Assembly: GCF_003063435.1 (NCBI RefSeq)
Contig: NZ_NESL01000001.1
Span: 186,001 to 250,000 of the forward strand
Source: Limnohabitans sp. 2KL-1
Lineage (GTDB): Bacteria; Pseudomonadota; Gammaproteobacteria; Burkholderiales; Burkholderiaceae_C
Length of the DNA stretch: 64,000 nt
Direction: 5' to 3'
Below the pieces are notes generated by a model that was given only the letters and a program-made list of their open reading frames with translations, did no database searches and had not been told where the DNA came from. The first letter of the stretch is position 1; the number at the start of each line of letters is the position of its first letter. Shown piece after piece: positions 1 to 7,298 of the stretch. Position numbers and translations under genes: made by a program.

Positions 1-1099
1 GTTGCTGGTTGGCAAACAGGCGCAAGATGGCATCCGCGCAAATCTTGGCACCTTGATTGCCGACGTGACCTGCTTTGGGCAAAGACGTTTTAGCCGCGTC
101 ACCAATCACATGGATGCCGGGTTTGATCGTGCTTTCGAAAGAGACGCCATTGACGGGTGCGAACCCCGTGTCGTCACACAGGCCCATGCTTTGCGCGATC
201 AAGCCGGCCCTCTGGGCTGGGATGATGTTGAGCAAATCACCGGCATGGTTTTCGGTAAACCCGGTGCCCACGATGTCCACCGTCACCGTTCCGCTGTAGT
301 TGGCGGTGCCAGCCGTGATGAATTTGATTTTTCGCCCCGCCAGGTAAGTCAAGTTATTGCCGTACAAGGTGCTGAAGGCATTTTTGAAATTGGCCGGCTC
401 GGCCATCACATCGGGGTTGGCATCGAGCACCACGATGCGTGCGCCCGGCTTGTTCCGTTTGAGGTAGTCCGCAATCACACAAGCGCGTTCGTAAGGACCG
501 GGGGGGCAACGGTAAGGTGCCGGCGGAATGCTCATGATGAAGGTGCCCGTGGGTGGCAGTGCGAAGAGCAAATCGCGCAACTGGGTTGTTTGAGGGCCTG
601 CTTGCCAAGCATGCAGGACCGCCGTGGGTTGGGCGATGTTGTCCAGTACGGTGTCAAAGCTGATGCCGGGGGCGACCACAACGCGGTCACAGCTCAGCGG
701 TGTGGCCAGTCCTGCCACGTTGACATTCCAGCCTGAACCATTGGCGGACACGCCGGTGACGCTGCCTTTGACGATTTTCACGCCGTAATTGGTGGCGAGC
801 TTGCTCCAGTTGTAGTTGAGCAGGGAAGGCAGGTACTGGCCTGTGACGACCAGATTGCTCATGATGTTGGAGACATAGGTGGTCGAAGGTTCAACGATCG
901 TCACATCGACGGTCTTGTTGCTCCAAAGGCGCAGGTATTTGGCCACTGTGGCACCGGCCATGCCGCCACCGATGACCACAATTTTTTTAGTGGGGGCTGC
1001 CAAGCCAAAGGCCGGGAACGTGGTGGCCAATGCGGTCCCCGCACCCATGGCGGTCAGAAGGCGTCTGCGGCTGAGCGAAAAATCAAATGGACTTGTCAT
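1..1099 (-). CDS. fccB: Flavocytochrome c sulfide dehydrogenase, flavoprotein subunit (partial)
   Basis: This periplasmic FAD protein would oxidise sulfide and pass electrons to the c-type cytochrome encoded just upstream. About 366 residues are visible and the C-terminus is cut off by the left edge. The N-terminus has a Tat motif (SRRRLLTAMG) followed by an FAD Rossmann motif (VVIGGGMAGATVAKYLR). Family signatures are PPAPYRCPPGPYERA, whose Cys matches one partner of the redox disulfide in known FccB proteins, and GIHVIGDAAKTSLPKAG. The ribosome binding site AAGGGGAC overlaps the stop of the cytochrome gene 10 nt upstream, so the two are co-transcribed. The family call is firm; sulfide as the physiological substrate is inferred from homology. 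Confidence 0.88.
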   Translation of the reverse strand, partial: MTSPFDFSLSRRRLLTAMGAGTALATTFPAFGLAAPTKKIVVIGGGMAGATVAKYLRLWSNKTVDVTIVEPSTTYVSNIMSNLVVTGQYLPSLLNYNWSKLATNYGVKIVKGSVTGVSANGSGWNVNVAGLATPLSCDRVVVAPGISFDTVLDNIAQPTAVLHAWQAGPQTTQLRDLLFALPPTGTFIMSIPPAPYRCPPGPYERACVIADYLKRNKPGARIVVLDANPDVMAEPANFKNAFSTLYGNNLTYLAGRKIKFITAGTANYSGTVTVDIVGTGFTENHAGDLLNIIPAQRAGLIAQSMGLCDDTGFAPVNGVSFESTIKPGIHVIGDAAKTSLPKAGHVGNQGAKICADAILRLFANQQ

Positions 1100-1109
1100 G
1101 GCTGTCCCC

Positions 1110-1418
1110 TTATTTCTGTTTGGAGAAGTAATCGGCAATCATGTCCAATTGCTGCGAGGTGTATCCACGGGCATGTGGGACCATGATGCTGGAGCCAGCC
1201 GACTTTTTGCGCATGTCGTTGAGCTTGTTGAGCATGTCCTGCTTGCCATCGCCAGCCAAGGCATCAAAGGCCCCACTCTTGCCGTTCGTGCCATGGCATT
1301 GAAAACATCCCGATGCCAGCAGGCGGGCATCGTTGGCGACAAACTGAGCCGGGCTGGTTGCGGGCAGCAAAAAAGCCCAGGCTGTCAATGCGCCCAAAAT
1401 CCATGTTCGTGTGTGCAT
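1110..1418 (-). CDS. Monoheme cytochrome c, FccA-like partner of FccB
   Basis: A 102-residue exported class I cytochrome c with a Sec signal peptide ending near SPAQF. One heme motif (CFQCH) lies near residue 38 and a candidate axial Met (SIMVPHA) follows. I chose the ATG at 1418 because AAAGGA lies 6 nt upstream; a longer reading to 1478 would add a non-signal extension. It is the first gene of a two-gene operon with fccB. Purple sulfur bacteria usually have a diheme FccA, so this is the short monoheme type seen with SoxEF-like flavocytochromes. Role as the electron acceptor of FccB is inferred from adjacency. Confidence 0.82.
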   Translation of the reverse strand: MHTRTWILGALTAWAFLLPATSPAQFVANDARLLASGCFQCHGTNGKSGAFDALAGDGKQDMLNKLNDMRKKSAGSSIMVPHARGYTSQQLDMIADYFSKQK

Positions 1419-1430
1419 GGTGCGTCCTTT

Positions 1431-1452
1431 GATAAATATTTTCGTATTTATC
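1431..1452. promoter_or_regulatory. Perfect 8-bp inverted repeat in the cytochrome c leader
   Basis: Arms GATAAATA (1431-1438) and TATTTATC (1445-1452) are exact reverse complements around a 6-nt spacer, 12 nt upstream of the cytochrome start codon. The AT-rich symmetry resembles operators of ArsR-family repressors, some of which respond to sulfide. That assignment is inference; an mRNA hairpin is the alternative. Confidence 0.5.
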
Positions 1453-1481
1453 AATTCTGACGAATATAAGCGCCGCAAGCG

Positions 1482-1495
1482 TTGATTTAAATCAA
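1482..1495. promoter_or_regulatory. FNR/ANR-type box upstream of the cytochrome c-fccB operon
   Basis: TTGATTTAAATCAA is an exact match to the FNR consensus TTGAT-N4-ATCAA. Its centre is about 70 nt upstream of the cytochrome ATG. A class II site (-41.5) would place transcription start near 1447 on the minus strand, with CAGAAT as a weak -10. This suggests oxygen-responsive control of sulfide oxidation; no FNR gene lies in the window. Confidence 0.65.
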
Positions 1496-1790
1496 TGGGG
1501 AGCGAGCGCAGTGGTGACGTTTAGGACGCGTTCTCAGGGAGGCTCATGGTAGACATGGGGTCTGAAAAACGCGTGGCGGCAACCCGTTTCTTGACACTCA
1601 TGACCGTCCAGGCCAATGTGCAGCTTCAGGCCAAAGTGCCACTGCTGGCCTTTGCGTCAGTCGGATCAAGCAGCTGATCGTCTGTGCGCTCACCGATGTG
1701 TGCCGCACTCTTTGAAGCACGACATTTCAGCATGCTGATTGGCCCATCAAATCCCACCTAAGGGTTTGCCCTAGATGGAGATGGTGTCAG
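1496..1790. other. Intergenic region, no recognisable gene
   Basis: This stretch between the FNR box and the promoter of the aromatic operon holds only short open frames without family features. I see no RNA gene or intact mobile element. Confidence 0.5.
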
Positions 1791-1796
1791 ACAAAT

Positions 1797-1838
1797 TATG
1801 ATAATTCCCATTTAATGAACTTTATTCCCATTAAATGA
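1797..1838 (+). promoter_or_regulatory. Promoter and tandem IclR-type operator of the aromatic operon
   Basis: Two direct copies of ATTCCCATTWAATGA lie at 1804-1818 and 1824-1838, exactly 20 bp apart, about two helical turns. Each contains the near-palindrome CATT-W-AATG. A -10-like TATGATAAT (1797-1805) adjoins the first copy and no good -35 is visible. The sites lie just before the first gene of the operon that ends with an IclR regulator, which is the obvious candidate binder; repression is the simplest reading because the copies sit at and downstream of the -10. Confidence 0.55.
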
Positions 1839-1851
1839 GAAAGATTTGAAA

Positions 1852-2391
1852 TTGAAAATTCCAAATGCGCAACTGACCCATGCGGGGGTCTACGTCAAAA
1901 ACATGGAAGTCATGAAGGCGTTCTATACCAAGTACCTGGGTTTGATCGTTGTCGATCAGGGGGTCTTGAATGGAACGGAACTGACGTTCCTGTCCCGTTC
2001 CGACAATGAGCACCATCAGGTTGTGCTGGCGCATGTGCCCTCGCGGGTCATGGATGGGGCAACCACCCTCAACCAGATCTCATTTCGCATGGACAGCCTC
2101 AGAGATCTCAAGACCTATTACGAGATGCTCCTTCCGCACTCATTGGAAGGCATGGAGCCGCGCCACCATGGCAACAGCTGGAGCTTCTATTTCTTTGACC
2201 CTGAAGGCAACAAAATCGAAATCTATGCCGTCACGCCTTGGCAAGTGCATCAGCCATGGCGCGCGCCGCTTGACTTGCTGGAGCCTGAAGAAAAGATCCT
2301 GGCGGATACCCAGCGGTATGCAGATGCATTGCCTGGCAGCGTGCCCTTGGAAATGTGGCGCGAAGAAATGCGTCAGAAACTAAAAGGATGA
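1852..2391 (+). CDS. VOC-family (glyoxalase/extradiol dioxygenase fold) protein
   Basis: A roughly 179-residue vicinal-oxygen-chelate protein. Candidate metal ligands are the His of LTHAGVYV near the N-terminus, His of DNEHHQVVL mid-protein and Glu of NKIEIYAV. The start is a TTG: GAGAAAG (1837-1843) is spaced 8 nt from the TTG at 1852, while the TTG at 1846 is too close to it. It is the first gene of an operon with a C-C-hydrolase-like protein and an aromatic hydroxylase. That suggests ring cleavage or a related step, but it is smaller than a typical two-domain extradiol dioxygenase, so the exact reaction is unproven. Confidence 0.75.
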   Translation: MKIPNAQLTHAGVYVKNMEVMKAFYTKYLGLIVVDQGVLNGTELTFLSRSDNEHHQVVLAHVPSRVMDGATTLNQISFRMDSLRDLKTYYEMLLPHSLEGMEPRHHGNSWSFYFFDPEGNKIEIYAVTPWQVHQPWRAPLDLLEPEEKILADTQRYADALPGSVPLEMWREEMRQKLKG

Positions 2392-2398
2392 CCATCAC

Positions 2399-3268
2399 AT
2401 GAACAACTACAGAAGCATCTGGACAGCACTGATTGATGTGCCATTTGAGCAATCGTGGATTTCAGTCAAGAACATCCGCACGCGTTACGCGCACGCTGGC
2501 CAAAAGGGCAAACCGGTCGTCATCATGCTGCACGGTACAGCGGGCAGCTGGGAGGGGTTTGCAGAGAATCTCGGCCCCCTGTCCAAGCACTTCGATTGTT
2601 ACGCGATCGACATGATTGGCTGCGGTTACACCGACAAGCCTGATATGCCCTATGAAACGGACGTGTATGCCCAGCATGTCAAAGACTTCATGGATGCCAT
2701 AGAAATCACGCAGGCGAGCGTGATTGGTTGTTCGCTCGGATCGTGGGTGGCAGCGCGTCTGGCGCTGAACCATCCAGAACGTTTGGAGACAATCACCCTG
2801 TTGTCTGCAGCGGGTTACTTTGCCAATGCCGCCAACATGAACCGGATAAAGGGCGCACGGACCAAGGCTGTTGATGAACCCACATGGGAAAACATCAAGC
2901 CCATCTTTGATCATTTGATCCACGACGAGGCCAACCGAATCCCGGACATCATTGCCGTGCGGCAGCGGATATACCAGCAGCCTGACATGCCGATGGCGAT
3001 GATGCACATCCTGTGTTTGCAAGACCCTGAAATTCGGCAGAAAAACCTGATCGCAGACGCACAGTGGGCAAGCATCCAGGTGCCAGTACTGGTCATTGCC
3101 TCTTTAGAGGACAAGGACGAATATTTGGAGACGGCGAAAAAAGTTTCCCAGCTGATGCCACACGCGGAATATGTCGAGATGCCGAACGTTGGCCACTGGC
3201 CGCATTTTGAAGATCCCGACACCTTCAACCGCCATTTCATCCATTTCCTGAACAAGCACAAACCATGA
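2399..3268 (+). CDS. Alpha/beta hydrolase, meta-cleavage-product hydrolase-like
   Basis: A 289-residue cytoplasmic alpha/beta hydrolase. The oxyanion-hole motif LHGTAGSW, nucleophile elbow GCSLGS (catalytic Ser), an acid in IASLEDKDE and the catalytic His in NVGHWPHFEDP are all in the expected order. MhpC/BphD-type enzymes with this layout hydrolyse ring-fission products. The ATG follows AAAAGGAT, and its end overlaps the next gene by 4 bp (ATGA), a sign of translational coupling. Operon partners support an aromatic pathway; the substrate is unknown. Confidence 0.82.
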   Translation: MNNYRSIWTALIDVPFEQSWISVKNIRTRYAHAGQKGKPVVIMLHGTAGSWEGFAENLGPLSKHFDCYAIDMIGCGYTDKPDMPYETDVYAQHVKDFMDAIEITQASVIGCSLGSWVAARLALNHPERLETITLLSAAGYFANAANMNRIKGARTKAVDEPTWENIKPIFDHLIHDEANRIPDIIAVRQRIYQQPDMPMAMMHILCLQDPEIRQKNLIADAQWASIQVPVLVIASLEDKDEYLETAKKVSQLMPHAEYVEMPNVGHWPHFEDPDTFNRHFIHFLNKHKP

Positions 3269-4872
3269 GCGAAACAATCAAAGCCGACGTTGTCATTGTC
3301 GGAGCGGGGCCGTGTGGCGTGACTCTGGCCAACTACCTGGGTGTCTATGGCGTTAGCACACTGTTGATCGAACGCAGTCTGGAGGTGCTCGACTACCCGC
3401 GTGCGGTAGGCGCCGACGACGAGGCACTGCGTTCATGGCAAGGTGTCGGTCTGACACAAGCGCTTCTGGATGACATGGTTCAAAACGCACCTGCGCGTTA
3501 TTACAACTCCAAAGGCCGGTGCTTCGCCGAGGTGGCGCCAGCCGAACAGCCGTATGGTTGGCCACGGCGCAATCTCTTCATTCAGCCACTGACGGAAGTC
3601 ACATTGCGCAAAGGCTTGCAGCGTTACCCGAATGTGCGCATCGAGTTGGGTATGGAGATCGAAGGCCTTCAGCAGAACGCATCGGGTGTCTTGCTGCAGG
3701 CGAAAGACAGCAGCGGAAAGAAGTTCAACATTGAGGCGGCATATGCCGTAGGTGCAGACGGAGGGCGCAGCACGATCAGGGACTTGATCGATGTGAAGCT
3801 GATCGGCAAGACGCATGCCAATAAATGGTTGGTCATCGATGTGCTGAACGATCCGCTGTATGCGCCCTACACGGCGATTCACTGTCATCCTGACAGGCCC
3901 AGCATCTCCATCCATCTTCCTTATGGTTATCGACGGCTGGAGTATCAACTCAAGCGCGATGAACGTGATGAAGATGTGCTCAAGCCAGAAAATATTGAGA
4001 AGTTGATGCGTCTTCATTACAAAGACTTCGACCAATTGCCGGAAATGAAACGTGCACGCATTTACTTGCACCATTCACGCATCGCGGAAAAGTTTCAGGT
4101 TGGCCGGGTTTTTCTCGCGGGCGATGCCGCTCATTTGCAGCCCCCGTTTTTTGGACAAGGCATGAACTCGGGTCTGCGCGATGCGACCAACCTCGCGTGG
4201 AAGTTGGCCTGGGTCGTCCAAAAGAAGGTCAGCCCCCATATTTTGGAAAGCTACAACAGCGAACGCCGTGAGCATGCCTTGGCCATGGTGAACTTTGCAA
4301 CCTGGATTGGCTCCTTCTACAAGCCGTACAGTCGTATTACAGAATTATTCCGGGACATCTTTTTTCGCGCCATCCAGAGCTTGCCAGGTGCGAAGGAGTA
4401 TGTGTTGCAGCTGAAGTTCAAACCGATGTCACGCTATGTCAATGGCATCGTTTTGCATCATCCGGAGAACGTGGCCCGCAAGGACAACCCGGTAGGTCGC
4501 TTGTTCATGCAACCCACATTGCAAGCCAATGGTTCTGCGGTGAAGATGGACGATCTGATCGGACCGAATTTCTGTGTGATTGGGATCAACAAAGATCCCG
4601 CCGAAGTGCTGAACCTGCGCAATGCCGAAGAGTTGCGACAAGCGGGATTTCAGACGCTGTACATCCGTCCATCGAAATCAATAAGCCATGTAAAAACTCC
4701 TGAGTCCAGATCGCTGGATGCGGAAGACATGCAAGGCAAATTTCGCGACTGGCTGCTCAGAAATCCCCAATGGCAATTCGTTGTGCTCAGGCCAGACCGG
4801 TACGTGGCGGCGGTGAGTTCAGCCCAGGAGCTGAACACAACGGTCGAAAGCTTGCTCAAGTTGATGAAATAA
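3265..4872 (+). CDS. MhpA-like FAD-dependent aromatic hydroxylase
   Basis: A 535-residue class A flavoprotein monooxygenase. The N-terminal FAD/NADPH fold is VVIVGAGPCGVTLANYLG, the DG motif is GADGGRSTIRD near residue 165, and the second FAD motif is GDAAHLQPPFFGQGMNSG near residue 287, followed by a thioredoxin-like C-terminal domain. Family members such as 3-(3-hydroxyphenyl)propionate hydroxylase hydroxylate phenols before ring cleavage. It is translationally coupled to the preceding hydrolase. I infer that it makes the catechol-type substrate for this operon; the actual phenol is not deducible. Confidence 0.85.
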   Translation: MSETIKADVVIVGAGPCGVTLANYLGVYGVSTLLIERSLEVLDYPRAVGADDEALRSWQGVGLTQALLDDMVQNAPARYYNSKGRCFAEVAPAEQPYGWPRRNLFIQPLTEVTLRKGLQRYPNVRIELGMEIEGLQQNASGVLLQAKDSSGKKFNIEAAYAVGADGGRSTIRDLIDVKLIGKTHANKWLVIDVLNDPLYAPYTAIHCHPDRPSISIHLPYGYRRLEYQLKRDERDEDVLKPENIEKLMRLHYKDFDQLPEMKRARIYLHHSRIAEKFQVGRVFLAGDAAHLQPPFFGQGMNSGLRDATNLAWKLAWVVQKKVSPHILESYNSERREHALAMVNFATWIGSFYKPYSRITELFRDIFFRAIQSLPGAKEYVLQLKFKPMSRYVNGIVLHHPENVARKDNPVGRLFMQPTLQANGSAVKMDDLIGPNFCVIGINKDPAEVLNLRNAEELRQAGFQTLYIRPSKSISHVKTPESRSLDAEDMQGKFRDWLLRNPQWQFVVLRPDRYVAAVSSAQELNTTVESLLKLMK

Positions 4873-4882
4873 GGAGACATTT

Positions 4883-5854
4883 GTGAAACTGATCAAAAAC
4901 CTGCTGACAGCGGCCATCGCCGCATGCCTGTCCCTGAGCGCACATGCGCAGGACTATCCAAACAAGCCCATACGCATGGTTGTGCCTTTGGCACCGGGCG
5001 GAGGTGGCGATGTGGCAGCAAGACTCGTTGCCACAGAGATGGGAAACATTTTGGGTCAGAACATCATTGTCGAGAACAAGGCGGGTGCGAGCAGCGTGAT
5101 CGGCACAAGCCAAGTGGCGAAATCTCCCGCAGATGGCTATACCTTGCTGTTTGTAACGGACTTTCATTCGATCAACGAAGCGATGAACCGCTTGGGAAAA
5201 TTGGCCAACAAACTGCCCTATGAATCTCTCAAGGATTTTGAGTCAGTGGGTCAAGTTCTCAACTTGCAAATTGTTTTGCTGGCGTCCAAGAAGAGCGGTA
5301 TCAAATCGATGCAGGAGTTGACGGCCAAAGCCAAATCGATGAACGGCGCGATGAGCGCAGGCATGCTGGGCGAAGGCAGTCCTCATTACCTTGCTTTTTT
5401 GAACATGCAGCAGATGGGTGGCTACGAGTTGATTGAAGTGCCCTATGGCGGATCGGGTCCTGCAACGCTTGCCCTCCAGGCAGGTGATGTTGATTTGGCG
5501 TTTGCCACCATTGGCGCAGGGATTCAAATGGAGAAAGCCGGGCGTGCAACGCCATTGGCTGTTTCGGGTCCCGTACGTGATCCCTTGGCACCGACCATAC
5601 CCACGATTGCCGAAACAGGTTATCCCGGCTTCGCCATTCAAAGCTGGATGGGACTCCTCGCGCCCAAGGGCACTTCGCGAGAAAAATTAGTGCTGCTCAA
5701 CAATGCCTTGAACAAAGCATTGGCCAATCCAGAGCTTGCTCAGAAAATCAAAGCCACTGGCATGTATCCCGCCCCGGCATCGCGAGAACACTTCGCGACC
5801 TTGATTTCCCAGGAAGCTGACAAATTAGAGAGAATTTACAAGAACAAGAAATAG
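4883..5854 (+). CDS. Bug/TctC-family periplasmic solute receptor
   Basis: A 323-residue tripartite-tricarboxylate-type binding protein with a Sec signal peptide (cut after SAHAQ) and the family signatures YPNKPIRMVVPLAPGG and SPADGYTLLF. The start is GTG with a strong AAGGAG 6-7 nt upstream. It follows the hydroxylase by 10 nt in the same operon, so it probably captures the aromatic acid the operon degrades. No TctA/TctB membrane genes are present, which is usual for Burkholderiales orphan Bug receptors. Confidence 0.9.
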   Translation: MKLIKNLLTAAIAACLSLSAHAQDYPNKPIRMVVPLAPGGGGDVAARLVATEMGNILGQNIIVENKAGASSVIGTSQVAKSPADGYTLLFVTDFHSINEAMNRLGKLANKLPYESLKDFESVGQVLNLQIVLLASKKSGIKSMQELTAKAKSMNGAMSAGMLGEGSPHYLAFLNMQQMGGYELIEVPYGGSGPATLALQAGDVDLAFATIGAGIQMEKAGRATPLAVSGPVRDPLAPTIPTIAETGYPGFAIQSWMGLLAPKGTSREKLVLLNNALNKALANPELAQKIKATGMYPAPASREHFATLISQEADKLERIYKNKK

Positions 5855-5934
5855 TTGACGGGCCGGGACTTGCATATCTAGCGCATGGGTCCGAGTTACC
5901 ATGACGGCGACCTGAAAACAAGGACACAGAAATC

Positions 5935-6702
5935 ATGCATGCCCCGGCGATTCCCTCATTGGCAAACTCCACCGCTGACCGCGTCATTGAGATTCTGCTT
6001 TTGTTCAGCTACGAAAAGCCTGCCTGGACAGCGCTTGAACTGGCGCAAAAAATGGACATGCCCAGAAGTACGGTGTACCGGTATCTGGGCTCACTAAAAA
6101 ATAGCCAACTCATTCTTGAAGACGGAGATGGCTCTTTTAGGCTCGGTCCAAAGATTCAAGTTTTGGCAAGTGTCGGCAGGGCAACAACCAGCTACCTCGG
6201 GTTGGCGCGCGAGGAAATGCTCAAACTCTCCGACCGTTTCAATGAAACGGTACTGTTCAATGAGCTGGTCGACTTCGATGTGGTCACACTGGAACGCATT
6301 GAGAGTCGGCAACGGATACGCTTGGCATCGACTCGCGGTAGCCTCTTGCCTTGGCCAGCCACAGCGAGCGCGAAGCTGTTTCTGGCCTATGCCTCACCGG
6401 AAAAGCTCAGCCAAGTATGGTCCCTCAGCAGACCACATGCTTACACCAGCAGCACGATCGTTGACAAAGATGCCTTGCTCTACGAACTGAAGAAAATTGC
6501 CCACGAAGGCTACGCCTATTCTGATGAAGAGCGCGATGAGGGGGTGGTCGGCGTGTCTGTCCCGATCATCACAGGCCATGAAGTGAAGCATTGTCTGTCA
6601 ATGGTCGCCCCCAAATTTCGTGTGGGCGCGCAAGATTTGGAACAGATGCGCGACGCCTTGCTGGAAACTGCCAAGGTCATCACGAGGCATCGCAGTGACT
6701 GA
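5935..6702 (+). CDS. IclR-family transcriptional regulator
   Basis: A 255-residue regulator with an N-terminal winged helix (residues about 10-70, ALELAQKMDMPRSTVYRYLG) and a C-terminal IclR effector domain (GVVGVSVPI region). The ATG follows AAGGACAC. It closes the aromatic operon and probably controls it through the CATTWAATG repeats near 1804-1838. Members of this family (MhpR, PcaR, PobR types) sense aromatic acids; activator or repressor mode cannot be fixed from sequence. Confidence 0.88.
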   Translation: MHAPAIPSLANSTADRVIEILLLFSYEKPAWTALELAQKMDMPRSTVYRYLGSLKNSQLILEDGDGSFRLGPKIQVLASVGRATTSYLGLAREEMLKLSDRFNETVLFNELVDFDVVTLERIESRQRIRLASTRGSLLPWPATASAKLFLAYASPEKLSQVWSLSRPHAYTSSTIVDKDALLYELKKIAHEGYAYSDEERDEGVVGVSVPIITGHEVKHCLSMVAPKFRVGAQDLEQMRDALLETAKVITRHRSD

Positions 6703-7025
6703 GACCAGACCGCCCTACTGAGAATTGCAACGGGGCTATTCAATCCAACGAATTCGATAACCGCCATCTGCTGAAACTCACTGATGATGGTGGGGCACCA
6801 TAACGTAAGTGACTGATTTCATTAAATTTCAATCCGACTCAATCATTAAGCGTTGTTGGCGTGGCTCATTGAACCTTGTACTTTGATCGAAATTGACCCA
6901 CAGAGTTCTGATTTTTTTAGGGTCCCAGCAACAACTCCTCTACCCGCCTACTTTGACTGCTGGTTGAATGACTCACTTGCAGCGCCATGCAGAGCTATCC
7001 AACGCGCTGCAACGCTACCCCGTCC
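6703..7025. other. Intergenic region between convergent genes
   Basis: AT-richer stretch of about 320 bp between the IclR gene and DUF2783. One short frame at 6853-7038 has no recognisable family. I found no convincing terminator hairpin, RNA gene or intact mobile element. Confidence 0.5.
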
Positions 7026-7280
7026 TCAGGCGCTTTGACGCGCAACGTGCAACGCCTCCCGCAACACCCTCAAGTCCCCAATGTGATTGGCCAGCAGCAG
7101 GATCAGGCGGGCATTGAGCGCTTCGCTTTGTTCGTCGCTCAGGCCGTTGTGGGCTTCGATCAGGTGTTCATAAAACTCGTCGCCAGGTGAGAAGTCACGG
7201 AAGAAGCGGCGGCCTGTTTCGTGGAAGTTGGGTTCTGTTTTCAGGGCGGTGGTTGTGTCGGTGTTCGTGTCGGTGTTCAT
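7026..7280 (-). CDS. DUF2783 domain protein
   Basis: An 84-residue acidic cytoplasmic protein matching DUF2783: FYEHLIEAHNGLSDEQSEA followed by LNARLILLLANHIGD and a helical end. The function of the family is unknown. Members are characteristically encoded next to FAD-dependent aromatic monooxygenases, as here: the gap to the upstream monooxygenase is 18 nt with AAGGAC before the ATG. A small accessory or subunit role is inference. Confidence 0.8.
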   Translation of the reverse strand: MNTDTNTDTTTALKTEPNFHETGRRFFRDFSPGDEFYEHLIEAHNGLSDEQSEALNARLILLLANHIGDLRVLREALHVARQSA

Positions 7281-7298
7281 GTCAGTCCTTGGTACGGT

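Noticed and set aside
1546..1677. Short plus-strand frame in the 1.5-1.8 kb gap
   Set aside because: It has no recognisable motif or ribosome binding site and ends quickly.
6853..7038. Short plus-strand frame in the gap at 6.7-7.0 kb
   Set aside because: No homology can be recognised and it runs into the DUF2783 gene from the opposite strand.
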